A stretch of DNA of 64,000 bases from Nocardioides sp. CER19 (GTDB lineage: Bacteria > Actinomycetota > Actinomycetes > Propionibacteriales > Nocardioidaceae), in contig NZ_JARVWS010000001.1 in assembly GCF_029846275.1 (NCBI RefSeq), positions 620,001 to 684,000 of the forward strand, given 5' to 3'. The translations under genes and the position numbers were made by a program. The notes under the pieces were generated by a model. That model had not been told where the DNA came from. It was given only the letters and a program-made list of their open reading frames with translations, and did not search any database. Positions within the stretch are counted from its first letter, which is position 1. Each line of letters begins with the position of its first letter. Positions 41,127 through 48,473 of the stretch are shown piece after piece.

Positions 41127-41605
41127 TGGTCGCGCAGCTCCTCGACCAACGCGTCGGCGGTCCGCTCCACCATCGCCAGCACCTCCTCGAAACCTTCGTC
41201 GCCACCGTAGTAGGGGTCCGGTACCTCGCCACCGGTGCCCACGGGGTCGAAGTCCCGGAAGAGCCGGACGCGGTCGCTGCGGCCGCCCAGGTCGCGCAGG
41301 TTGCTCTCGTCCATGGCGAGGACCAGGTCGAAGGTGTCGAGCCAGTCCGGGCTGACCTGCTGGGCGCGGTGCCGACTCGGGTCGTAGCCGTGCTCCCGCA
41401 ACGTGGCGGCTGCCCGCTCGTCCATCGGGTGGCCGACGTGCCAGTCGCCGGTGCCGGCACTGCGCACCTCGACGCCGTCCCGCCCGGCCAGCCGCTCCTG
41501 CAGCCGCTGCTGCAGCACCACGTCGGCCATCGGGGACCGGCAGATGTTGCCGAGGCAGACCAGCGCGACGGCGTACCTCCCCTCGACCCGCGGGGCAGGG
41601 ATCAC
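41123..41605 (-). CDS. Low-molecular-weight protein tyrosine phosphatase
   Basis: This 160-residue enzyme has the P-loop CLGNICRSP with nucleophile Cys17 and Arg23, and the general acid Asp in VPDPYYGG. It dephosphorylates protein tyrosine, or a sugar phosphate. The GTG start overlaps the holin-family stop, and its own stop overlaps the kinase GTG, so three genes form one unit (41985-40263). Pairing with a fructosamine kinase is a known arrangement in bacteria. Confidence 0.93.
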   Translation of the reverse strand: MIPAPRVEGRYAVALVCLGNICRSPMADVVLQQRLQERLAGRDGVEVRSAGTGDWHVGHPMDERAAATLREHGYDPSRHRAQQVSPDWLDTFDLVLAMDESNLRDLGGRSDRVRLFRDFDPVGTGGEVPDPYYGGDEGFEEVLAMVERTADALVEELRDQ

Positions 41606-41985
41606 TGGTCGAAGACCTTGTCGACGAACCACTCGACGATCGTGATGACGATGGCGCCGCCGACCGCCGGCCAGAACCCGGTCACCTCGAAGCCGATGCC
41701 GAGCTTGCCGGCCAGCCAGCCGGTGAGCAGGAGCATCGCGGCATTGATGACCAGCAGGAACAGCCCGAGCGTCAGGATCACGACCGGCAGGCTGAGGATC
41801 GTGAGCACCGGCTTCACCAGCGCGCTGACGATGCCGAGGATGAGCGCGACCCCGAGCAGCGGCAGCAGCTTGTGCTTGACCTCCTCCATGCCCTGCGTCG
41901 GCCCGGTGAACTTGATCCCGTCGATCAGCCACGCGGCCACCGCCAGCGCGACGGCATTGCTGAGCAGCCAGCCGATGAACCTCAC
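41602..41985 (-). CDS. Phage-holin superfamily IV-like membrane protein
   Basis: This 127-residue protein has four predicted membrane helices (about 5-22, 43-62, 66-90, 100-122), in the pattern of the widespread actinobacterial phage-holin family (DUF360-like): GIVSALVKPVLTILSLPVVI and LGLFLLVINAAML. It is most likely a chromosomal membrane protein unrelated to phage lysis. GTG starts the gene. It heads the operon with the phosphatase and kinase. Confidence 0.85.
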   Translation of the reverse strand: MRFIGWLLSNAVALAVAAWLIDGIKFTGPTQGMEEVKHKLLPLLGVALILGIVSALVKPVLTILSLPVVILTLGLFLLVINAAMLLLTGWLAGKLGIGFEVTGFWPAVGGAIVITIVEWFVDKVFDQ

Positions 41986-42062
41986 ATCGGTCAGTCAAGC
42001 ACAGCGGCTGTGGGGTGCCGGCGAGCGCGCCGCCGGGCTACATCGGCTTGGACCCCGCCCCC

Positions 42063-42068
42063 TAGGGT
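42063..42068 (+). promoter_or_regulatory. -10 box of leaderless VanZ gene
   Basis: TAGGGT lies 7 bases before the GTG at 42076. Confidence 0.5.
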
Positions 42069-42075
42069 CGGTGCC

Positions 42076-42645
42076 GTGTTCCCGTTCGGCGGCGTCTCGA
42101 TCATGCTGCTCGGCGCCGTGGTCTCGGGCGTGGCCCTGGCCACGGCGGCGCTGGTCGCCACCCGGCGACTGGGGTGGCGGGCGGCGTGGGCGACGGCGGC
42201 ACTGCTGTGGTCGCTGACCGTGATCGGGCTGGTCACCCTCATCCCGGCGTACGGCGCCCCGGGGATCGTCCCCGCCGAGGGACGTCTCGAGACCTGCTCG
42301 TGGGACATCGGCGGGCCGGCGCCGCAGGGGTTCTGGATCTTCGCCAGCGGTCAGCGGCTGCTCAACACGCTGCTCTTCGTGCCGTCCGGCGTGCTGCTGG
42401 TCGTGGTGGCGACGCGCTGGCGGCATGCCTGGATCACGATCCCGCTCGGCCTCGTCGTCCTCGCGGCGTACTCGGCCGGCATCGAGTGGACCCAGCTCGT
42501 GCTGGCCCGCATCGACCGGGCCTGCGACGTCACGGACCTCATCGAGAACGCGACCGGCGCCGTCATCGGCGTCCTCCTGGGCCTGCTGCTCCTCGCCGCT
42601 CGCCGCCTGATGCGGCCCACCCGCCGGCGGGACCTCCTACGCTGA
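42076..42645 (+). CDS. VanZ-family membrane protein
   Basis: This 189-residue protein has four to five helices and the VanZ-like pattern NTLLFVPSGVLL, AYSAGIEWTQLVL and CDVTDLIENATGAVIG. VanZ homologues are linked with teicoplanin resistance in some Firmicutes but are common membrane proteins of unknown role in actinobacteria. GTG follows a TAGGGT -10 box by 7 bases, so the gene is probably leaderless. Confidence 0.9.
   Translation: MFPFGGVSIMLLGAVVSGVALATAALVATRRLGWRAAWATAALLWSLTVIGLVTLIPAYGAPGIVPAEGRLETCSWDIGGPAPQGFWIFASGQRLLNTLLFVPSGVLLVVVATRWRHAWITIPLGLVVLAAYSAGIEWTQLVLARIDRACDVTDLIENATGAVIGVLLGLLLLAARRLMRPTRRRDLLR
42638..42643 (+). promoter_or_regulatory. -10 box of leaderless aminotransferase gene
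   Basis: TACGCT lies inside the end of the VanZ gene, 7 bases before the GTG at 42651. Confidence 0.45.
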
Positions 42646-42650
42646 CCCCC

Positions 42651-43712
42651 GTGACAGGTCCGCAACCCCGCCCGAGCGTCGCCGCCATGCCGGCCTACGT
42701 CGCCGGCAAGCCCGCCGCAGCCGACGCCTTCAAGCTCTCGTCCAACGAGAACCCCTACCCGCCGCTTCCCGGCGTCCTCGAGGCCGCGGTGACCGCGGCG
42801 GCGTCGATGAACCGCTACCCCGACATGGGCAACACCGCGCTCTACGCCGCCCTCGCCGAGACCTACGGCGTCCCGGTGACCGACCTGGCGGTCGCGACGG
42901 GCTCCACCGGGCTCATCTACGGGCTGCTGAGCGCGTTCTGCGAGCCGGGCGACGAGGTCGTCTACGCGTGGCGCTCCTTCGAGGCCTATCCGATCGCCGT
43001 CCTCGCGGCCGGCGCCTCGTCGGTCCAGGTGCCCACCACCGCCGACGGCCGCCACGACCTCGACGCGATCGCGGCGGCGATCGGGCCGCGGACGAAGGTC
43101 GTGCTGCTGTGCAGCCCCAACAACCCCACGGGCCCTGCGCTCACCCAGACCGAGGTCGACGCGTTCCTCGCCCGCGTGCCCGACGACGTGCTGGTGCTGC
43201 TGGACGAGGCCTACATCGAGTTCGTCCGCATCGGGGACCCGGTGGACGGGGTCGCGACCTACCGCCGGCACGACAACGTCGCGGTGCTGCGCACGTTCTC
43301 CAAGGCCTACGGCATGGCCGGCTTCCGGGTCGGCTACTGCATCGCCCCGACGTCGGTCGCCGCCGCGCTGCGGGCGGTGACGCTCCCCTTCGGCGTCAAC
43401 CTGGTCGCGCAGGCGGCCGCGGTGGCCTCGCTGCAGGCGCGGCCCGAGCTGGAGGAGCGGGTCGAGGCGCTCGTCGCCGAGCGCACCCGCGTGGTGGAGG
43501 CGGTCCGGGCGGCCGGTTGGAAGATCCCTGATGCTCAGGGCAACTTCGTCTGGTTCGACCTCGACGGTGACCGGATCCCGGCGTTCGTCGAGGCGGCCGA
43601 GGCGGCCGGCATCACCGTCCGCCCGCTCGGCACCGACGGCGTGCGGGTCTCGATCGGGGAGCCGGAGGGCAACGACCGCCTCGTCCGGCTTGCGGAGTCC
43701 TTCCCCCACTGA
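42651..43712 (+). CDS. HisC-like aminotransferase (histidinol-phosphate/aromatic)
   Basis: This 353-residue PLP enzyme of fold type I has LSSNENPYPP, SPNNPTGP, DEAYIEF and FSKAYGMAGFRVGY with PLP-binding Lys218. In actinobacteria this branch includes histidinol-phosphate aminotransferase and the phenylalanine aminotransferase Pat. It is not next to other his genes, so an aromatic amino acid role (Pat-like) may fit better. GTG is preferred, 7 bases after TACGCT. Confidence 0.9.
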   Translation: MTGPQPRPSVAAMPAYVAGKPAAADAFKLSSNENPYPPLPGVLEAAVTAAASMNRYPDMGNTALYAALAETYGVPVTDLAVATGSTGLIYGLLSAFCEPGDEVVYAWRSFEAYPIAVLAAGASSVQVPTTADGRHDLDAIAAAIGPRTKVVLLCSPNNPTGPALTQTEVDAFLARVPDDVLVLLDEAYIEFVRIGDPVDGVATYRRHDNVAVLRTFSKAYGMAGFRVGYCIAPTSVAAALRAVTLPFGVNLVAQAAAVASLQARPELEERVEALVAERTRVVEAVRAAGWKIPDAQGNFVWFDLDGDRIPAFVEAAEAAGITVRPLGTDGVRVSIGEPEGNDRLVRLAESFPH

Positions 43713-43774
43713 GCCGGCCACTGAGCCCCCCACTGACGCCTCGAGCCGACGGCGTCCCCGGAGCGCTCCGTGGA

Positions 43775-43780
43775 TACCGT
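43775..43780 (+). promoter_or_regulatory. -10 box of leaderless quinone reductase-like gene
   Basis: TACCGT lies 7 bases before the ATG at 43788, favouring that start over the ATG-like GTG/ATG codons upstream. Confidence 0.5.
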
Positions 43781-43787
43781 GACGAGC

Positions 43788-44750
43788 ATGAGCGACGACC
43801 TCACGCCGACGTACGTCGAGAAGGGCGAGGACTTCGACCGCGACATGCGGTATATCCCCGACCGGATCACCAAGGACGCCCAGGTGCCGGAGCGCGGCCC
43901 GGCGACCGTCCCGCTGTGGCCGGTCGAGCCGGGGCGCTACCGGCTGATCGCCGCGAAGGCCTGCCCGTGGGCCAACCGGTCGATCATCGTGCGCCAGCTG
44001 CTCGGCCTCGAGGACGTCATCTCGCTCGGCCTGGCCGGCCCCACCCACGACCGGCGTAGCTGGACCTTCGACCTCGACCCCGACGGTCGGGACCCGGTGC
44101 TCGGCATCGAGCGGCTGCAGGAGGCCTACTTCGAGCGCTACCCCGAGTACCCGCGCGGCATCACCGTCCCCGCGATCGTCGACGTGCCGACCGGGCAGGT
44201 CGTCACCAACGACTTCCCGTGGATCACCCACGACCTGTTCTTCGAGTGGAAGGACTTCCACAAGGCCGACGCGCCGGACCTGTGGCCCGAGGCCGTGCGC
44301 GAGGAGATGGACCAGGTGATGGAGCGCATCTTCACCGAGGTCAACAACGGCGTCTACCGCTGCGGCTTCGCCGGCTCGCAGGAGGCGTACGACGCCGCCT
44401 ACACGCGCCTGTGGGACGCGATGGACTGGCTGGAGGCGCGCCTCGCCGACCGCCGCTACCTCATGGGCGACTCGATCACCGAGGCCGACGTACGGCTCTT
44501 CACCACCCTCGCGCGGTTCGACGCGGTCTACCACGGGCACTTCAAGTGCAACCGCAACAAGCTGACCGAGATGCCGGTGCTGTGGGCCTACGCGCGCGAC
44601 CTCTTCCAGACACCCGGGTTCGGGGAGAACACCGACTTCGACCAGATCAAGCGTCACTACTACGTCGTCCACACCGACATCAACCCGTCCGGGATCGTCC
44701 CGCAGGGCCCGGACGAGTCGGTCTGGCTGGAGCCGCACGGGCGCGCCTGA
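43788..44750 (+). CDS. Glutathionyl-hydroquinone reductase-like GST (ECM4/YqjG type)
   Basis: This 320-residue protein has a thioredoxin-like domain with the catalytic Cys59 in KACPWANR and a helical GST domain (about 150-300; TLARFDAVYHGHFKCN). Xi-class GSTs reduce glutathionyl-hydroquinones. As actinobacteria use mycothiol, the natural thiol may be mycothiol, which is inference. The 43788 start is preferred because of the TACCGT -10 box; an in-frame start 18 bases upstream is less likely. Confidence 0.9.
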   Translation: MSDDLTPTYVEKGEDFDRDMRYIPDRITKDAQVPERGPATVPLWPVEPGRYRLIAAKACPWANRSIIVRQLLGLEDVISLGLAGPTHDRRSWTFDLDPDGRDPVLGIERLQEAYFERYPEYPRGITVPAIVDVPTGQVVTNDFPWITHDLFFEWKDFHKADAPDLWPEAVREEMDQVMERIFTEVNNGVYRCGFAGSQEAYDAAYTRLWDAMDWLEARLADRRYLMGDSITEADVRLFTTLARFDAVYHGHFKCNRNKLTEMPVLWAYARDLFQTPGFGENTDFDQIKRHYYVVHTDINPSGIVPQGPDESVWLEPHGRA

Positions 44751-44806
44751 CGACGCCGTGGGACACCCTGCGACGCCCTGCGGACGCCGCGCGTGGTTGA
44801 TTCGGT

Positions 44807-44820
44807 CTACCCAGAGGTAG
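44807..44820. promoter_or_regulatory. Palindrome upstream of 2-oxoacid dehydrogenase operon
   Basis: CTACC-CAGA-GGTAG lies about 135 bases before the E1 alpha start, in a 202-base gap. A TTGATT -35-like sequence precedes it. It may be an operator. Nothing else is seen in this gap except the AGGAGAG ribosome binding site near 44940. Confidence 0.4.
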
Positions 44821-44952
44821 CGGGTACGTTGGCGTCAGCCCGGCTGTGGGCCAGGTCACACGCGCCGCACCACCCCCGCGCGCGTGGACCGTCTGGAGTG
44901 CGGTGGGTCCGGTGACCCCGGCAGACCGCCCGAGGTGTGAGGAGAGCGCGCC

Positions 44953-46050
44953 GTGCCCGACGTGGACTTCGTGCAGCTGCTGACCCCCGAAGGAGAGCGG
45001 GTCGAGCACCCTGACTACTCCTTCACCGGGGACGACGAGACCGTCCGTGGTCTCTACCGCGACATGGTGCTGACGCGCCGCCTCGACGTGGAGGCGACCG
45101 CGCTGCAGCGCCACGGTGAGCTGGGCATCTGGGCCCAGCTGCTCGGCCAGGAGGCCGCGCAGATCGGCGCCGGACGGGCGCTGCGCCAGCAGGACTACGT
45201 CTTCCCGACCTACCGCGAGCACGGCGTCGCCTGGTGCCGCGGCGTCGACCCGCTGAGGCTGCTCGGCCTCTTCCGCGGCGTCGACTTCGGCGGGTGGAAC
45301 CCGTCCGACCACAACTTCAACCTCTACACGATCGTGATCGGCGCGCAGACGCTGCACGCCACCGGCTACGCCATGGGCGTGCAGCGCGACGGTGTCGTCG
45401 GCACCGGCGACCCCGACCGCGACACCGCCGTCGTCGCCCACCTCGGCGACGGTGCGACCTCGCAGGGCGACGTCAACGAGGCGTTCGTCTTCGCCGCGTC
45501 CTACCAGGCGCCGGTCGTCTTCTTCTGCCAGAACAACCAGTGGGCGATCTCCGAGCCGACGACCCGCCAGTCGGTCATCCCGCTCTACCGCCGGGCCGAC
45601 GGCTTCGGCTTCCCGGGCATCCGGGTCGACGGCAACGACGTCCTCGCGACGTACGCCGTCATGCAGTCGGCCCTGCAGCGGGCCCGTGACGGCGGTGGCC
45701 CCACGTTGGTGGAGGCCTACACCTACCGGATGGGCGCCCACACCACGACCGACGACCCGACCCGCTACCGCCACTCCGACGAGGTCGAGCACTGGAAGCT
45801 GCGCGACCCGATCGCCCGCGTCGAGGCGCACCTGCGCCGCAACGGGCTCGCCGACGGCGAGTTCTTCGAGCAGGTGGCGCGCGAGGCCGAGGAGCTCGGC
45901 GTCCACCTGCGCGAGGGCTGCCGCCAGCTGCCGGAGCCGGTCGTGACCGACCTGTTCGACCGGGTCTACACCGAGATCTCGCCGGAGCTCGCCGACCAGC
46001 GCGACGAGTTCGCCGACTACGTCGGCTCGTTCGAGGAGGCAGTGCGATGA
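44953..46050 (+). CDS. 2-oxoacid dehydrogenase E1 alpha (TPP-dependent)
   Basis: This 365-residue subunit has the TPP-binding GDGATSQGDVNEAFVFAASY...NN motif and FPTYREHG. It belongs to the branched-chain 2-oxoacid (Bkd) or pyruvate E1 alpha-type proteins of actinobacteria and decarboxylates the oxoacid with E1 beta. GTG start follows GAGGAGAG. The stop overlaps the E1 beta start (ATGA). Which oxoacid is used is not visible; the branched-chain type is favoured by the separate alpha/beta/E2 layout. Confidence 0.92.
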   Translation: MPDVDFVQLLTPEGERVEHPDYSFTGDDETVRGLYRDMVLTRRLDVEATALQRHGELGIWAQLLGQEAAQIGAGRALRQQDYVFPTYREHGVAWCRGVDPLRLLGLFRGVDFGGWNPSDHNFNLYTIVIGAQTLHATGYAMGVQRDGVVGTGDPDRDTAVVAHLGDGATSQGDVNEAFVFAASYQAPVVFFCQNNQWAISEPTTRQSVIPLYRRADGFGFPGIRVDGNDVLATYAVMQSALQRARDGGGPTLVEAYTYRMGAHTTTDDPTRYRHSDEVEHWKLRDPIARVEAHLRRNGLADGEFFEQVAREAEELGVHLREGCRQLPEPVVTDLFDRVYTEISPELADQRDEFADYVGSFEEAVR

Positions 46051-47030
46051 CCACGATGAAGCTCACGCTCGCCAAGGCCCTCAACGCGGGGCTCCGCAAG
46101 GCGATGGAGGACGACCCGAAGGTCGTCCTGATGGGTGAGGACATCGGCCGGCTCGGCGGCGTCTTCCGCGTCACCGACGGGCTGCAGAAGGACTTCGGCG
46201 AGGACCGGGTCGTCGACTCGCCGCTGGCCGAGTCCGGCATCGTCGGCACCGCCGTCGGCATGGCCCTGCGCGGCTACAAGCCCGTCGTCGAGATCCAGTT
46301 CGACGGCTTCGTCTACCCCGCCTACGACCAGATCGTCACCCAGGTCGCCAAGTTCCACTTCCGCTCCGGCGGGCGGATCCCGATGCCGATGGTCATCCGG
46401 ATCCCCTTCGGCGGCGGCATCGGCGCCGTGGAGCACCACAGCGAGTCGCCGGAGGCGCAGTTCGCGCACACCCCCGGCCTCAAGGTCGTGGCCTGCTCCA
46501 ACCCGGCGGACGCCTATTGGATGATCCAGCAGGCGATCGCCTCGCCCGACCCGGTGATCTTCCTCGAGCCGAAGCGGCAGTACCACGCCGGCGCCGTCGA
46601 GGTGGACCTCGACGCCACGCCCGACCCGCTCTTCACCTCGAAGGTCGCCCGCGAGGGCGACGACGTCACGGTCTGCGCCTATGGCCCGACGGTCGGCGTC
46701 GCCCTCCGTGCCGCCGACGCCGCGGCCGGCGAGGGCCGCTCGCTCGAGGTCATCGACCTGCGCACCCTCTCCCCGCTCGACCTCGGTCCCGTCGAGGAGT
46801 CCGTACGTCGCACCGGCCGCTGCCTCGTCGTCCACGAGGCGCACGTCAACCTCGGCGTCGGTGCGGAGGTGGCCGCGCGGCTCACCGAGTCGTGCTTCTA
46901 CTCCCTCGAAGCGCCCGTGCTGCGCGTCGGCGGGCTCGACACGCCCTACCCGCCCGCCCGGGCCGAGCACCAGTGGCTGCCCGACCTCGACCGTGTTCTC
47001 GACGCCGTGGACAGGAGCTTTGCGTGGTGA
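46047..47030 (+). CDS. 2-oxoacid dehydrogenase E1 beta
   Basis: This 327-residue transketolase-like subunit has VLMGEDIGRLGGVFRVTDGL, DSPLAESGIVGTAVG, EIQFDGFVYPAYDQI and the HHSESPEAQFAHTPGL loop, typical of Bkd/PDH E1 beta. It completes the TPP site with E1 alpha. ATGA overlap with E1 alpha and TGA next to E2 GTG show an operon. Confidence 0.94.
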   Translation: MTTMKLTLAKALNAGLRKAMEDDPKVVLMGEDIGRLGGVFRVTDGLQKDFGEDRVVDSPLAESGIVGTAVGMALRGYKPVVEIQFDGFVYPAYDQIVTQVAKFHFRSGGRIPMPMVIRIPFGGGIGAVEHHSESPEAQFAHTPGLKVVACSNPADAYWMIQQAIASPDPVIFLEPKRQYHAGAVEVDLDATPDPLFTSKVAREGDDVTVCAYGPTVGVALRAADAAAGEGRSLEVIDLRTLSPLDLGPVEESVRRTGRCLVVHEAHVNLGVGAEVAARLTESCFYSLEAPVLRVGGLDTPYPPARAEHQWLPDLDRVLDAVDRSFAW

Positions 47031-48364
47031 CGACGACTGCCCAGGAGTTCAAGCTCCCCGACGTCGGCGAGGGTCTCGTCGAGGCCGAGCTGGTCTCGTG
47101 GCGGGTCGCCGTCGGCGACACGGTGCAGGTCAACGACATCGTCTGCGAGATCGAGACCGCGAAGTCGGTCGTCGAGCTCCCCTCGCCCTACGCCGGCATC
47201 GTCGAGGCGATCCTGGTCGAGGTGGGCACCAACGTCGAGGTCGGCACCCCGATCATCCGGATCGGCAGCGGCGCCCAGCCGAGCGAGTTCGTTCCCGCCG
47301 CTGCGGCGCACACCTCTGCGGACACCTCGTCGGCCGCCGAGGAACCCGCGAGCGACTCGCCCGGGACGCTCGTCGGCTACGGACCCCGCGAGGCGGCGAC
47401 GCAGCGGCGCGCCCGGCGTGCGTCCTCGGCGCGGGCGGGGGGCCAGCAGGCCGCCGCGTCGGGCCCCGTGCTCGCCAAGCCGCCGGTGCGGCTGGCCGCG
47501 CGCGAGGCGGGCATCGACCTGCGGACGGTCACCCCGACCGGCCCGAACGGCGACGTCACCCGCGAGGACCTCGCCGGTGCCGGAGGTCGAGGAGCGAGCG
47601 AGGTCGGTGGTCGAGGAGCGAGCGCCAGCGAGCGCATCGAGGCCCCACCCGTCGTCTACACCGGCCGGGTCACCCGCGAGCCGATCAAGGGCGTGCGCAA
47701 GATGATGGGCCAGGCCATGGCGGCCAGCGCCTTCACCGTTCCGCACGTGACCATCTGGACGACCGTGGACGTCACCGAGACGACGCGTCTGGTCGCGCGG
47801 CTCAAGCAGGACCCGGCGTACGCCGGCGTGCGGGTCAGCCCGCTGCTCGTGCTGGCCCGCGCCTGCGTCGAGGCGCTGCGCACGCACCCGCTGCTCAACG
47901 CGGTGTGGGACGAGCCTGCCCAGGAGGTCGTGCTGCGCCACTACGTCAACCTCGGTGTCGCCGCCGCGACACCGCGCGGCCTGGTCGTGCCCAACATCAA
48001 GGACGCCGACCTGATGAGCGGCCCCGATCTCGGCCGGGCGATCAACGGCCTGACCGACGTCGCCCGCGAGGGGAAGACACAGCCCGCCGAGCAGCAGGGC
48101 GGGACGTTCACGATCACGAACGTCGGCCCGTTCGGCATGGAGGGCGGCACGCCCATCATCAATCCCGGCGAGTCCGCGATCCTGTGCTTCGGCGCGGTGT
48201 CGAAGCGGCCGTGGGTCGTGTCGGCCGACGGGGAGGATCGGCTGGCGGTGCGCGACGTCTGCACGCTGGCGCTGAGCTTCGACCACCGTCACATCGACGG
48301 GGCCACCGGGTCGGCCTTCCTGGCCGACGTCGCCGCCGCGATGCGCGACGGCATCAGCCCCTGA
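47024..48364 (+). CDS. 2-oxoacid dehydrogenase E2 (lipoyl acyltransferase)
   Basis: This 446-residue E2 has one lipoyl domain (about 1-80) with lipoylated Lys47 (EIETAKSVVE), a linker, a peripheral subunit-binding domain (about 145-185; LAKPPVRLAAREAGIDL), and a catalytic domain with FDHRHIDG. AGGAG lies 6 bases before the GTG at 47024; the next codon is a second possible GTG. A dispersed DNA repeat has been built into the linker after the binding domain (GGRGASEVGGRGASASER). No E3 gene is present nearby. Confidence 0.93.
   Translation: MVTTTAQEFKLPDVGEGLVEAELVSWRVAVGDTVQVNDIVCEIETAKSVVELPSPYAGIVEAILVEVGTNVEVGTPIIRIGSGAQPSEFVPAAAAHTSADTSSAAEEPASDSPGTLVGYGPREAATQRRARRASSARAGGQQAAASGPVLAKPPVRLAAREAGIDLRTVTPTGPNGDVTREDLAGAGGRGASEVGGRGASASERIEAPPVVYTGRVTREPIKGVRKMMGQAMAASAFTVPHVTIWTTVDVTETTRLVARLKQDPAYAGVRVSPLLVLARACVEALRTHPLLNAVWDEPAQEVVLRHYVNLGVAAATPRGLVVPNIKDADLMSGPDLGRAINGLTDVAREGKTQPAEQQGGTFTITNVGPFGMEGGTPIINPGESAILCFGAVSKRPWVVSADGEDRLAVRDVCTLALSFDHRHIDGATGSAFLADVAAAMRDGISP
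47585..47645. repeat. Dispersed repeat inside the E2 linker
   Basis: GGTCGAGGAGCGAGCG occurs at 47585-47600 and again at 47609-47624, followed by GCCAGCGAGCGCATCGAGGC. The 24-base step keeps the frame. The same GGTCGAG(G/T)AGCGAGCGCCAGCGAGCG family is seen on the other strand at 49241-49339. Confidence 0.75.
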
Positions 48365-48410
48365 CGGCGCTCAGCCGATCGGAGTGGCTCTCGCTCCGAG
48401 GCCGGGGTGC

Positions 48411-48464
48411 GGGGGTGTCGCTGCGCAGGCGGCACGGCCCGGCGGTTACACCGCTGCGACCCCC
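48411..48464. terminator. Possible bidirectional terminator after E2
   Basis: GGGGGTGTCGC can pair with GCGACCCCC, enclosing a second hairpin GCGGT-TAC-ACCGC. It lies between the convergent E2 and carboxyltransferase genes. No T-tract. Confidence 0.4.
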
Positions 48465-48473
48465 ACCACGCCC

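Noticed and set aside
41602-41985. Prophage marker (holin)
   Set aside because: The family is common on actinobacterial chromosomes; no phage genes, attachment sites or integrase nearby.
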